From assembly GCF_018613535.1 (NCBI RefSeq), contig NZ_JAGGQB010000009.1, positions 86,001-150,000 on the forward strand: DNA of 64,000 nucleotides. Direction: 5' to 3'. Source of the stretch: Bacillus sp. ISL-51 (lineage in GTDB: Bacteria; Bacillota; Bacilli; Bacillales; Bacillaceae). The notes under the pieces are model-generated. The model searched no databases. It saw nothing but the letters and a program-made list of their open reading frames with translations, and was not told the origin of the DNA. Shown here piece by piece: positions 46,707 to 55,756 of this stretch. A program made the translations under genes and the position numbers. Positions within the stretch are counted from its first letter, which is position 1. Every line of letters starts with the position of its first letter.

Positions 46707-47636
46707 ATGGAAAAAATTCTTATTTTCGGACATCAAAACCCAGACACTGATACCATTTGCTCTGCCATTGCCTATGCAAACCTCAAAAACAAGCTCGGCG
46801 TAAACGCTGAACCGGTCAGACTCGGCCAAGTAAATGAAGAAACGAAATACGCGCTTGATTACTTCAAGCAAGAAAGCCCTCGCCTTGTCGAAACAGCGGC
46901 AAACGAAGTAAACGGCGTTATTCTCGTTGACCATAATGAACGCCAGCAAAGCATCAAGGACATCGAAGACGTTCAAGTGCTTGAAGTGATCGACCATCAC
47001 CGAATCGCGAACTTCGAAACGAGCGAGCCGCTTTACTACAGAGCGGAACCGGTCGGCTGTACGGCTACAATCCTTAACAAAATGTTCAAAGAGCATAACG
47101 TAACGATCGAAAAAGAAATCGCAGGACTTATGCTGTCAGCGATCATTTCTGATTCTCTATTGTTCAAATCCCCGACCTGCACTGACCAAGATGTCGCAGC
47201 TGCAAAAGAACTTGCTGCCATTGCCGGCGTTGATGCGGAGGAGTACGGCTTAAACATGCTGAAAGCAGGCGCTGACTTAAGCAAAAAAACAGTGGAAGAA
47301 CTGATTTCTCTTGATGCGAAAGAATTCACACTCGGCAGCAAAAAAGTCGAAATCGCTCAAGTTAACACAGTGGATATTGAAGACGTGAGAAAGCGCCAGC
47401 CGGAATTAGAAGCAGCTCTTTCAAAAGTAATCGCTGAAAAGAGCCTTGACCTGTTCCTTCTTGTGATTACAGATATCCTGGAAAACGATTCACTCGCGCT
47501 TGCCCTCGGTGATCAAGCGTCAAAAGTGGAAAAAGCGTTCAACGTCACTTTAGAAAACAACACAGCTCTGTTAAAAGGCGTTGTTTCCAGAAAGAAACAA
47601 GTTGTTCCTGTCTTAACAGATGCGATTGCAGAATAA
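46707..47636 (+). CDS. ppaC: manganese-dependent inorganic pyrophosphatase PpaC
   Basis: 309 residues, family II PPase. Metal-binding motifs [20 protein letters not shown] are present, and the C-terminal domain has [10 protein letters not shown]. It hydrolyses pyrophosphate. ATG after AAGGAG; followed by a strong terminator. Confidence 0.97.
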   Translation: MEKILIFGHQNPDTDTICSAIAYANLKNKLGVNAEPVRLGQVNEETKYALDYFKQESPRLVETAANEVNGVILVDHNERQQSIKDIEDVQVLEVIDHHRIANFETSEPLYYRAEPVGCTATILNKMFKEHNVTIEKEIAGLMLSAIISDSLLFKSPTCTDQDVAAAKELAAIAGVDAEEYGLNMLKAGADLSKKTVEELISLDAKEFTLGSKKVEIAQVNTVDIEDVRKRQPELEAALSKVIAEKSLDLFLLVITDILENDSLALALGDQASKVEKAFNVTLENNTALLKGVVSRKKQVVPVLTDAIAE

Positions 47637-47643
47637 ATGACAG

Positions 47644-47675
47644 ACACCCCGGCTATCCCGCTGGGGTGTTTTTTT
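47644..47675 (+). terminator. ppaC terminator
   Basis: ACACCCC and GGGGTGT arms, then TTTTTTT. Confidence 0.9.
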
Positions 47676-47757
47676 GTGTATCCTTCGTATGATGAGCCGG
47701 TCACTTCGTCAATCACATCATGAAACGTTTACTCATGATCCACTCTCATTGAGAACG

Positions 47758-48048
47758 TCAGCACGTACCTTTCAAAACCAGTTCCCGGGCGTTCCAAGGC
47801 CGGATAACAGGTCCTTCTATGACGTTGGCTCCGGCATTCTTCACAAACGCATCCACGTCATCTGCAGCAAACTGAAGAATCACTCTCTCCTCTTGGGAAG
47901 CACCGTGAGTGTCACCAAGCACTAGCACCAGATCCTGATATTTCTTCCTTCTTATGTGAGCCATTACGACATTCCCATCATCGTCCGTCAGCTCAGAAAC
48001 AGCCGCAAAATGAAGAACCTTTCTATGCCATTGAATCAATTTTTTCAC
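47758..48048 (-). pseudogene. VOC/glyoxalase-type gene fragment, truncated at both ends
   Basis: 96 codons. The centre reads LHFAAVSELTDDDGNVVMAH and ILQFAADDVDAFVKNAGANV, a clear VOC half-repeat structure. The N-terminus begins inside the first helix (no beta strand 1) and the C-terminus stops at RPWNARELVLKGTC where DPxG-type residues should follow. The ribosome site is poor (AGGAT just ahead of GTG). Probably a remnant. Confidence 0.5.
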
Positions 48049-48180
48049 ATCCTAACTGTCAGCTTGGCAAACATAGGCATCGGATAAGCTTCCATATGCC
48101 TCACTCCTTTCTGAAGATGAATCAAGTGCAGGCTATAACGCAGCGTCAGATTCAACAAGAAGCTGAAGCTCAAAATCATT

Positions 48181-48218
48181 TTGACTGCGTGTGAAATGTG
48201 ATATATAATATATCACAT
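48181..48218 (+). promoter_or_regulatory. sigma-A promoter with 23-base palindromic operator ahead of the EamA gene
   Basis: TTGACT, 17 bases, TATAAT (48204-48209). A perfect inverted repeat ATGTGATATA-TAA-TATATCACAT (48196-48218) covers the -10 box, so an unknown repressor would block polymerase. Confidence 0.8.
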
Positions 48219-48283
48219 GAAAGGGCGGATTTTCATAATCTGTAAATACAGCCGCCGCAACACGATGTACGGGGGATTTTATA

Positions 48284-49195
48284 TTGGAAAAAAACGCAGC
48301 TATTTCTTACTCACGAACAACGGGAATTGTGCTGGTGCTTACCGGGGCTATATTATGGGGCGTTTCGGGAACGGTCGCCCAGTATCTATTTCAGCACCAT
48401 CATTTTAATACAGAGTGGTTAACCTCAGTGCGTTTATTGATGTCAGGCATATTGCTGCTGGGGATTGCTTACCGAAAAGAAAAACGGCGCATCTGGTCTG
48501 TCTGGAAGGACAAACGAGACGGATTTTCTCTTCTCTTATTCGGTATTTTCGGTATGCTAGGCGTTCAATACACCTATTTTGCGGCTATTCAGCACGGGAA
48601 TGCGGCCACCGCTACCGTCCTTCAATATTTAGGACCTGCCATTATCACTTGTTTTTTAGCGCTTCATTCAAAAAGGCTTCCTTCAGGAAAAGAGCTGCTC
48701 GCTGTTTTGCTGGCCGTTTTAGGCACATTTATCCTTGTGACACACGGTAATGTCCGCAGCCTGTCCATGTCCGGCTGGGCAATCTTTTGGGGTATCAGCT
48801 CGGCTTTTGCACTGGCATTCTATACATTGCAGCCACACCGGCTTCTGAAGAAATGGGGATCAGCTATCGTAGTCGGATGGGGCATGCTGATCGGCGGAAT
48901 CGCGCTCAGCTTTGTCCGCCAGCCGTGGAATTTTGAAGGTCAATGGTCACTGTCCGCTTATGCAGCCATAGTGTTTATTATCATTTTTGGAACACTCATC
49001 GCTTTCTATTGCTACCTGGAAAGCCTGAAATATTTGAGCGCCTCTGAAACCAGCCTGCTCGCCTGTGCAGAGCCGCTGTCCGCAGCCTTTTTAGCGGTCA
49101 TATGGCTGCACGTGCCCTTTGGATTATCGGAGTGGCTTGGGACACTGCTGATTTTAGGTACAATCGCTTTATTATCCATAAAGAAGCAAAAATGA
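48284..49195 (+). CDS. EamA/DMT-family transporter
   Basis: 303 residues, TTG start after GGGGGATTTTATA. Two EamA repeats with ten hydrophobic segments; GAILWGVSGTVAQYLF and QYLGPAIITCFLAL are typical. The family exports amino acids or other metabolites; substrate unknown. Strong palindromic promoter upstream. Confidence 0.88.
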   Translation: MEKNAAISYSRTTGIVLVLTGAILWGVSGTVAQYLFQHHHFNTEWLTSVRLLMSGILLLGIAYRKEKRRIWSVWKDKRDGFSLLLFGIFGMLGVQYTYFAAIQHGNAATATVLQYLGPAIITCFLALHSKRLPSGKELLAVLLAVLGTFILVTHGNVRSLSMSGWAIFWGISSAFALAFYTLQPHRLLKKWGSAIVVGWGMLIGGIALSFVRQPWNFEGQWSLSAYAAIVFIIIFGTLIAFYCYLESLKYLSASETSLLACAEPLSAAFLAVIWLHVPFGLSEWLGTLLILGTIALLSIKKQK

Positions 49196-49220
49196 CCTCT
49201 CTTGTTTAGAGAGGCTTTTG
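49196..49220 (+). terminator. terminator after the EamA gene
   Basis: CCTCTC and GAGAGG arms with a seven-base loop, then CTTTTG. Confidence 0.65.
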
Positions 49221-49311
49221 TCGCGTAATCAAAAACCAATAGTCTCATTGACCCATATATTACAAGGGCTTTTTTCATTTCCTATCAATGCAAAAGAGGT
49301 AAATAGACCAG

Positions 49312-49340
49312 TTGTCATCCGAATCAGAGTCTAATAGAAT
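49312..49340 (+). promoter_or_regulatory. sacB promoter
   Basis: TTGTCA, 17 bases, TAGAAT; matches the known layout of the sacB leader. Confidence 0.8.
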
Positions 49341-49363
49341 GAGTTCGAAAAGCAAATAATGCA

Positions 49364-49392
49364 GGATTGTTACTGATTAAGCAGGCAAGACC
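49364..49392 (+). promoter_or_regulatory. sacB ribonucleic antiterminator (RAT)
   Basis: The 29-base sequence GGATTGTTACTGATTAAGCA plus GGCAAGACCT is almost identical to the 168 sacB RAT, target of SacY. Its 3' part overlaps the terminator stem, so SacY binding prevents termination. Confidence 0.9.
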
Positions 49393-49457
49393 TAAAATGT
49401 GTTAAGGGCAAAGTGTATTCTTTGGCGTCACCCCTTACATATTTTAGGTCTTTTTTT
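49387..49457 (+). terminator. sacB leader terminator (attenuator)
   Basis: GACCTAAAATGTGTTAAGGG pairs with CCCCTTACATATTTTAGGTC, followed by TTTTTTT; mutually exclusive with the RAT structure. Confidence 0.92.
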
Positions 49458-49537
49458 GTGTAACTGACCTGTCATCTAAGAAAGCAGGAGGGCTGGAAAA
49501 GCAGATCGCCAAAACGGTACATGAAAAGGAGACATGA

Positions 49538-50959
49538 ATGATGAACATCAAAAAAATTGTAAAACAAGCAACAGTTCTAACCTTTACGACTGCACTGCTG
49601 GCAGGGGGCGCTACTCAAACCTTTGCGAAAGAAAATAACCAAAAAGCATACAAAGAAACGTACGGCGTATCTCATATTACACGCCATGATATGCTGAAAA
49701 TCCCTGAACAGCAAAAAAGCGATAAATATCAAGTGCCTCAATTTGATCAATCAACGATTAAAAATATTTCTTCCGCAAAAGGCTTGGATGTCTGGGATAG
49801 CTGGCCGCTGCAAAACGCTGACGGAACAGTCGCTGAATACAACGGATACCACATCGTATTTGCTCTTGCCGGCAGTCCGAAAGACGCTGATGACACATCG
49901 ATCTACATGTTTTATCAAAAGGTCGGAGACAACTCGATTGACGGCTGGAAAAATGCGGGCCGCGTCTTTAAAGACAGCGATAAATTCGATGCAAATGATT
50001 CGATCCTAAAAGACCAGACGCAAGAATGGTCAGGATCTGCAACATTTACATCCGACGGTAAAATCCGTTTATTCTACACTGACTTTTCCGGTAAAAATTA
50101 CGGTAAACAAAGTCTGACAACGGCGCAGGTAAATGTATCAAAATCCGATGACACGCTCAATATCAACGGAGTGGAAGATCATAAAACGATTTTTGACGGC
50201 GACGGCAAAACATATCAGAACGTTCAGCAGTTTATCGACGAAGGGAATTATACATCCGGCGACAACCATACGCTGAGAGACCCTCACTATGTCGAAGACA
50301 AAGGCCATAAATACCTTGTATTCGAAGCCAACACGGGAACAGAAGACGGATACCAAGGCGAAGAGTCTTTATTTAACAAAGCATACTATGGCGGCAGCAC
50401 AAACTTCTTCCGCAAGGAAAGTCAGAAGCTTCAGCAGAGCGCTAAAAAACGTGATGCTGAATTAGCGAACGGCGCACTCGGCATCGTTGAATTAAACGAC
50501 GACTACACACTGAAAAAAGTGATGAAGCCGCTGATTACTTCTAATACGGTAACAGATGAAATCGAACGCGCGAATGTCTTCAAAATGCACGGCAAATGGT
50601 ATTTGTTCACTGATTCACGAGGATCAAAAATGACAATCGACGGCATTACATCAAACGACATTTATATGCTGGGTTATGTATCTAATTCCTTAACGGGTCC
50701 ATACAAACCGCTGAACAAAACAGGCCTTGTGCTGAAAATGGATCTTGATCCTAACGACGTGACCTTTACTTACTCTCACTTTGCAGTACCTCAAGCAAAA
50801 GGAAATAATGTCGTCATCACAAGCTACATGACAAACAGAGGCTTCTTTGCAGACAAGCAGGCAACATTTGCGCCAAGCTTCTTAATGAATATTAAAGGAA
50901 AGAAAACGTCTGTTGTTAAAAACAGCATTCTTGAACAAGGACAGCTGACGGTCAACTAA
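49538..50959 (+). CDS. sacB: levansucrase SacB (GH68)
   Basis: 473 codons; the ATG at 49541 gives the 168-type start MNIKKIVKQATVL, while 49538 is an adjacent ATG. Signal peptide ends near TQTFA-KENNQ. Catalytic residues are visible in LDVWDSW (nucleophile Asp), LRDPHYVED (stabiliser Asp) and TDEIERANVF (acid/base Glu). The secreted enzyme makes levan from sucrose. Expression is controlled by the antiterminator leader upstream. The sequence matches the B. amyloliquefaciens type. Confidence 0.98.
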   Translation: MMNIKKIVKQATVLTFTTALLAGGATQTFAKENNQKAYKETYGVSHITRHDMLKIPEQQKSDKYQVPQFDQSTIKNISSAKGLDVWDSWPLQNADGTVAEYNGYHIVFALAGSPKDADDTSIYMFYQKVGDNSIDGWKNAGRVFKDSDKFDANDSILKDQTQEWSGSATFTSDGKIRLFYTDFSGKNYGKQSLTTAQVNVSKSDDTLNINGVEDHKTIFDGDGKTYQNVQQFIDEGNYTSGDNHTLRDPHYVEDKGHKYLVFEANTGTEDGYQGEESLFNKAYYGGSTNFFRKESQKLQQSAKKRDAELANGALGIVELNDDYTLKKVMKPLITSNTVTDEIERANVFKMHGKWYLFTDSRGSKMTIDGITSNDIYMLGYVSNSLTGPYKPLNKTGLVLKMDLDPNDVTFTYSHFAVPQAKGNNVVITSYMTNRGFFADKQATFAPSFLMNIKGKKTSVVKNSILEQGQLTVN

Positions 50960-50970
50960 TAATAAAGAAA

Positions 50971-51006
50971 AAAGAAAATGCCGATACTCCATTGGCATTT
51001 TCTTTT
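50971..51006 (+). terminator. terminator between sacB and levB
   Basis: AAAGAAAATGCC and GGCATTTTCTTT arms, then TATTT. Confidence 0.8.
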
Positions 51007-51033
51007 ATTTCTCAACAAAGCGGTGAATGAATA

Positions 51034-52578
51034 ATGGCACGAAAATGGTCCATAACAGCACTTGTGTTTTTGGGGGCATTCTTGCTTGTCGGCTTACTGC
51101 CGCACAAAGGCAATCACCCTTCAAAAACAAAACCAACGCAAGAGACGGACTACCGGGCGGCATACCATTTTACAACCCCGGACAAATGGAAAAACGATCC
51201 CCAAAAACCGATTTTTTTTGAGGGGAAATATCATTACTACTATCTTTATAACCGAGATTACCCGGACGGAAACGGCACAGAATGGCGGCATGCCGTATCA
51301 GAGGACTTGGTACACTGGACAGATGAAGGTGTAGCCATTCCTAAATATACAAATAAAAACGGCGACATTTGGTCCGGTTCTGTCGTCATTGATAAAGACA
51401 ACACGGCCGGTTTCGGCAAAAACACGCTTGTGGCAATTGTGACGCAGCCCTCCGCAAAAACCAAAAGCCAGGAGCAATATTTATGGTACAGCACGGATAA
51501 AGGAAAAACATTTACATCCTATAGTGATCAGCCGATTATGAAAAATCCGGGCACAAAGGATTTCCGGGACCCGAAAGTCATTTGGGATGAAAAGGACGGA
51601 AAATGGGTGATGGCCATGGCTGAAGGCGAGAAGATCGGCTTTTATGAATCTCCCGATTTAAAGGATTGGCATTATACAGGCGGCTTTGTTACACAGGAGA
51701 TCGGCCTTGTTGAATGCCCCGACCTTTATATGATGCGGGCAGATGACGGGACGTACAAGTGGATTCTCGGCGCGAGCGCAAACGGCAAACCGCAGGGCAA
51801 ACCGAATACGTACGCCTATTGGACCGGAAACTTTGACGGAAAAGAATTTGCTGCTGATCAATCCGAACCGCAATGGCTGGATGACGGCTTTGACTGGTAC
51901 GGCGGGGTCACATTCGAAGACGGCAAAAGCACAGATCCATTAACAAAACGGTATGCGCTGGCATGGATGAACAATTGGGATTATCCAAATGAGACGCCGA
52001 CCGAAAAGAACGGCTTTAACGGCACAGACTCCATCGTCCGTGAAATCCGCCTTCAGCACCAGGACGGCGGCTCATACAGCCTCATCTCAGAGCCCGTTGA
52101 AGCATTGAGTCAATTAACCTCTTCTACTGACAAAATAGAAGACATGACGGTGAACGGCTCTGAAACATTGCAAATTAAAGGCACCGCGTATCAGCTGGAG
52201 ATGGATATGGCTTGGTCAGATATCAAAAACGCGGGCGTAAGACTCAGAGAATCGGAAGACCAAAAGCGGCACATTGACGTCGGTATTTCAGCGGAAGACG
52301 GCTATGCTTATGTCAACAGAGCGTTTACAGATCAGCCCGACAAAAGCGGGACATACGCCGAAAGCAAAGCTCCCTTTGATGAAAACAAACGGCGCGTACA
52401 TCTGAAAATCCTCGTGGACAAAACAAGCATTGAAGTCTTTGCGGACGATGGAAAAACCGTTTTCACAAATGAAGTCTTTCCGAAATCCGAGGACCAAAGA
52501 ATCACCCTCTTTTCTGAAGGCGGTTCCGCCGAGTTTCAGAATATTGAGGTGAAGCACTTCGGCTCGATTCATTCTTAG
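51034..52578 (+). CDS. levB: endolevanase LevB (GH32)
   Basis: 514 residues. An N-terminal anchor or signal (SITALVFLGAFLLVGLLP) precedes a GH32 beta-propeller with KWKNDPQKP (nucleophile Asp), FRDPKVIW and GLVECPDLYMM (acid/base Glu), and a C-terminal beta-sandwich (IEVFADDGKTVFTNEVF). It cleaves levan internally and lies directly downstream of sacB, as in 168, probably by readthrough of the terminator. Confidence 0.95.
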   Translation: MARKWSITALVFLGAFLLVGLLPHKGNHPSKTKPTQETDYRAAYHFTTPDKWKNDPQKPIFFEGKYHYYYLYNRDYPDGNGTEWRHAVSEDLVHWTDEGVAIPKYTNKNGDIWSGSVVIDKDNTAGFGKNTLVAIVTQPSAKTKSQEQYLWYSTDKGKTFTSYSDQPIMKNPGTKDFRDPKVIWDEKDGKWVMAMAEGEKIGFYESPDLKDWHYTGGFVTQEIGLVECPDLYMMRADDGTYKWILGASANGKPQGKPNTYAYWTGNFDGKEFAADQSEPQWLDDGFDWYGGVTFEDGKSTDPLTKRYALAWMNNWDYPNETPTEKNGFNGTDSIVREIRLQHQDGGSYSLISEPVEALSQLTSSTDKIEDMTVNGSETLQIKGTAYQLEMDMAWSDIKNAGVRLRESEDQKRHIDVGISAEDGYAYVNRAFTDQPDKSGTYAESKAPFDENKRRVHLKILVDKTSIEVFADDGKTVFTNEVFPKSEDQRITLFSEGGSAEFQNIEVKHFGSIHS

Positions 52579-52626
52579 ACATCACCTCTCATTTCTTAAC
52601 AGCCTTTGGACTGTGGTAAAATGCAA

Positions 52627-52647
52627 GTAATATATGCAGTATATTAC
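52627..52647. promoter_or_regulatory. palindromic operator ahead of the GntR gene
   Basis: GTAATATA-TGCAG-TATATTAC, perfect eight-base arms, 19 bases before the gntR start; likely the protein's own binding site. Confidence 0.7.
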
Positions 52648-52665
52648 GATTCATGAGGTGTTCAA

Positions 52666-53328
52666 TTGAGTAATCCAAAAAAAGAACCTGTGTTAAAAAG
52701 AACCATTATGCGGGACGAAGTGTACCATACACTCAGAAATTGGATCATATCGGGCAAGCTTAAGCCAGAAACGAAGTTAAAGGACAAGGAATTGTCGGAA
52801 ACATTGGGAATCAGCCGCACTCCGATACGGGAAGCCTTATTGCGATTGGAAGATGACGGATTGGTCATAACAAAAGCAAACAGATGGACGCTGGTGGCTC
52901 CAATTGAATTAAAAGAAGCGGAAAACATCTATTCCATTGTCTGGACACTCGAAAGACTTGCTTTGCAAAAGGCCCTCTCGCATATGACCGCCGCAGTTAT
53001 CCAAGAACTGAAACAGCTTAATGAAAATCTGCTTCAAACATTGAAAGAAGGCGATAAATTAGCCATTCTCGAAGCAGATAACGCTTTTCATCATTACATC
53101 ACCCTGCAGGCGGACAACCCTGAGCTTCACAAACTGCTTGTGAGCCTGAAAGTGAAAATACAAAGAATGGAAATTCGTTATTTCAGCGAAGATGATGCGT
53201 TGACCAGATCGTATAACGAGCACTCAAACATCATCAGCGCGATCGAAAAACAAGATGCCGATGCTGCTCTAGAAGCAATTGAAGCGAATTGGAAAAACAG
53301 TTTAAAGCGTCTGCAAGAGATGTCTTAA
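52666..53328 (+). CDS. GntR/FadR-family (FCD) transcriptional regulator
   Basis: 220 residues, TTG start after GAGGTGTTCAA. Winged helix LKDKELSETLGISRTPIREA then FCD effector domain with metal-binding DNAFHHYITL. Likely a repressor of a metabolic gene; the palindrome upstream suggests autoregulation. The neighbouring transporter remnant suggests it may have lost its target. Confidence 0.9.
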   Translation: MSNPKKEPVLKRTIMRDEVYHTLRNWIISGKLKPETKLKDKELSETLGISRTPIREALLRLEDDGLVITKANRWTLVAPIELKEAENIYSIVWTLERLALQKALSHMTAAVIQELKQLNENLLQTLKEGDKLAILEADNAFHHYITLQADNPELHKLLVSLKVKIQRMEIRYFSEDDALTRSYNEHSNIISAIEKQDADAALEAIEANWKNSLKRLQEMS

Positions 53329-53334
53329 AAATGT

Positions 53335-53372
53335 GCAAAAAAGCCAAATCACTCATATGATTTGGCTTTTTT
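53335..53372 (+). terminator. terminator after the GntR gene
   Basis: AAAAGCCAAATCA and TGATTTGGCTTTT arms with a six-base loop. Confidence 0.9.
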
Positions 53373-53399
53373 GCTGCTTATAATGACTCAGTTAACGCT

Positions 53400-53742
53400 G
53401 AAATAGGAATCATCATGATTTCGCAAGCGTTTATCACAGAACCGCGGGAGTTCCCCACACTCCGATTTTTACTAGGGCTGGCCATGGCAGGGCTGAACCG
53501 TCCATCAATAACCTCGTTAAAAAAATAACGCCTGAGGCCCTCACAGGCAGAGTGTTCGGCTTTACGATCTGCGGGGTATCTCGGCGTATTTACGGGCTCA
53601 ATGTTAGGCGGGCAGGCGGCCGCTTATTAAGGAATCAAATATTGTATTTCTCATCACCAGCGCATTGCTGCTGAATGCGCTGTGGGTTTATGTAAAAGTG
53701 TATAAACCGCTTCGGATAAAAGAAAAAAGACAGTCGTCATGA
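53400..53742 (+). pseudogene. C-terminal remnant of an MFS transporter gene
   Basis: Pieces of one MFS protein appear in successive frames: LRFLLGLAMAGLN, then VKKITPEALTGRVFGF, YLGVFTGSMLGGQAAAY and IVFLITSALLLNALWVYVKV, ending at TGA 53740-53742. At least three frameshifts and a stop separate them, so it is inactive. Confidence 0.75.
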
Positions 53743-53750
53743 CTGTCTTT
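53722..53750 (-). terminator. terminator of the DinB-type gene
   Basis: AAGACAGTC and GACTGTCTT arms around GTCAT; T run on the minus strand. It overlaps the end of the MFS remnant. Confidence 0.75.
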
Positions 53751-53751
53751 C

Positions 53752-54267
53752 TTACTCTTCCTTTGTTTTTACATATAAATAAACGCCGTAATCTGTCGGA
53801 ACAGAAGCATAGCCCGCCTGTCGGAGCATCGCTGTTATATTGCCGCGGTGATACGTTCCGTGGTTCACAACATGGAGTACCATATCGGACACGGCGGTCT
53901 TCATGATGTCACCGGAAGGATGTTCTATCACAAGAGGCTGATTGATATTATCATCCTGCTGAAGGAACGATTTGTATCGGGCTGATAATTCCAAAAACAT
54001 CGCTTCCATCTCTTCTATATCCTTGGACATGATTTCCTCTTTTCGCTCTTCCGCTGACCTCAGCGTATCCTCCGGACGTTTGCCTGAAAACACGTCAATC
54101 CACCATAAATCTGACAGATATACATGAGCCAGTACACCGGCTATCGATGGAAACACACTTTCAACCTCTTGATGATACACATCATTTGGAAGCTCTTTGA
54201 GCCGACTGAAGATTTGTTTATTTGCCCAGATATGATAGTCATACAGCTGTAATGCGAGATGCCCCAC
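53752..54267 (-). CDS. DinB-family protein
   Basis: 171 residues, GTG at 54267 after GGGGAGGGTTAT. A DinB/YfiT four-helix bundle with metal-binding histidines in LAHVYLSDLWW and VNHGTYHRGNITAMLRQAGY. Some family members are thiol transferases or metal-dependent hydrolases; function unknown. Confidence 0.88.
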   Translation of the reverse strand: MGHLALQLYDYHIWANKQIFSRLKELPNDVYHQEVESVFPSIAGVLAHVYLSDLWWIDVFSGKRPEDTLRSAEERKEEIMSKDIEEMEAMFLELSARYKSFLQQDDNINQPLVIEHPSGDIMKTAVSDMVLHVVNHGTYHRGNITAMLRQAGYASVPTDYGVYLYVKTKEE

Positions 54268-54752
54268 ATAACCCTCCCCTTCCTATTAAACAAACGCATG
54301 TTCCCTTACTATACCACGTTACTTCCTGCTTTGTACGGTTTTCTCCATTTTAACTGAGAAAGCCCTGATGCTTTATTCGATTCGCCTCTTCTTATTATCG
54401 AATGTTCTGCTTTCAAAAGCATATTGACGTGAAGTTAACTCCATCTATTAGGCTTTATAAGCAGAAAGGATACTCTGATAACCATCTTGAAGATGTAAAT
54501 TTACGATTGAAATGAGGTTCAACTTGATAGCCATTCGTTACTATGAAAGATCGTTTGATGCCTGCATCGCAAAGAAAAGAAAGGGTTACTTCGTTAACGT
54601 TAAAAGCCGGAGTCCCTTTTTGAATATATGTCATCTGGTTCTCAACCATCCATCTTTTTTGCAAAATATAACACCGATCCCTTATGATGTATAATGCATT
54701 ATATAAATATTTATAATGCCTATGAGTTATACGAAAGAAAGAGGTGATGTTC
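54268..54752. other. region between DinB-type gene and LysR gene
   Basis: About 485 bases without a confident gene. A minus-strand frame 54634-54455 reads MTYIQKGTPAFNVNEVTLSF and could be a 5' remnant of a transporter gene that in 168 (yybF) is divergent from yybE; support is weak. AT-rich hexamers at 54680-54720 probably hold the LysR promoter. Confidence 0.35.
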
Positions 54753-55628
54753 TTGGAGTGGGAACAGCTTGAATATTTTCAGACACTTGCGCAAACCGAG
54801 CATGTAACGAAAGCCGCACAGCTTTTATCAATATCGCAGCCTGCCCTTTCCCGTTCTATTGCCCGATTAGAGAATCACTTAGGAGCTCCGCTTTTTGATC
54901 GGCAAGGCCGTTCGATTAAGTTAAACAAGTACGGGAATATGTTTTTAAGGCGGGTTCAAGCTATGATGAAAGAGTTTAGTGATGGGAAAGAGGAAATTCA
55001 GGCACTTTTACAGCCGAATCAAGGAGAAGTATCGCTCGGATTTTTACATACACTTGGGACGGCCCTGGTTCCGGATGTCATCAAAACATTTCAGCAAAAA
55101 TACCCCGGAATTGACATTACATTAAGACAAAATCATTCTTATTGGCTTCTTGATCAGCTTAAAGAAGGCGAACTGGACCTCTGTCTCCTCGCATCCATCA
55201 AACCTGAAAAGTCTATTCGATGGGTACAATTATGGAGCGAAGAACTCTTTTTATATGTACCAAAAGGGCACCGACTGGCCAATTATGAAAGTATCACATT
55301 AAATGAAATCGCAGAGGAGCCTTTTATTTTATTGAAAAAGGGCTATGCACTTCGAATCACGATAGATGAACTGTTTGATCAGGCAGGAATTCACCCGAAC
55401 ATTATGTTTGAAAGCGAAGAGGCTGCAACCGCAGCCGGTTTCACAGCCTCTGGTCTCGGTATTTCTATCCTGCCTGATTTAAAAGGCCTGGATCAAAGCA
55501 ACCTCTCAAAAATACGTATCAGCTGGCCAACATGCCAGCGCATCATTGGTGTTGCTTGGATAGAAGGTAGATTTTTGTCACCTGTTGCTGAAAAATTCAA
55601 GCAGCATGTTATCGAACATTTTAGCTGA
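54753..55628 (+). CDS. yybE: LysR-family regulator YybE
   Basis: 291 residues from a TTG at 54753 (EWEQLEYFQTLAQTEHVTKA) after GAGG; GTG/ATG codons just upstream overlap the ribosome site. HTH: TKAAQLLSISQPALSRSIAR, then the substrate-binding domain. Colinear with YybE of 168. Target unknown; the usual divergent partner looks lost. Confidence 0.88.
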   Translation: MEWEQLEYFQTLAQTEHVTKAAQLLSISQPALSRSIARLENHLGAPLFDRQGRSIKLNKYGNMFLRRVQAMMKEFSDGKEEIQALLQPNQGEVSLGFLHTLGTALVPDVIKTFQQKYPGIDITLRQNHSYWLLDQLKEGELDLCLLASIKPEKSIRWVQLWSEELFLYVPKGHRLANYESITLNEIAEEPFILLKKGYALRITIDELFDQAGIHPNIMFESEEAATAAGFTASGLGISILPDLKGLDQSNLSKIRISWPTCQRIIGVAWIEGRFLSPVAEKFKQHVIEHFS

Positions 55629-55674
55629 TGGCACCGCCTCACAATACGATAAATGACGAATCTTGATAGACAAA

Positions 55675-55703
55675 CAAGCCGATGCTCGTTAGCATCGGCT
55701 TTA
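55675..55703 (+). terminator. yybE terminator
   Basis: AAGCCGATGCT and AGCATCGGCTT arms with CGTT loop. Confidence 0.85.
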
Positions 55704-55756
55704 TAAAGAATCTCATTTTCAGTATTTACAAAATATACCCATAAACTATCACGACC

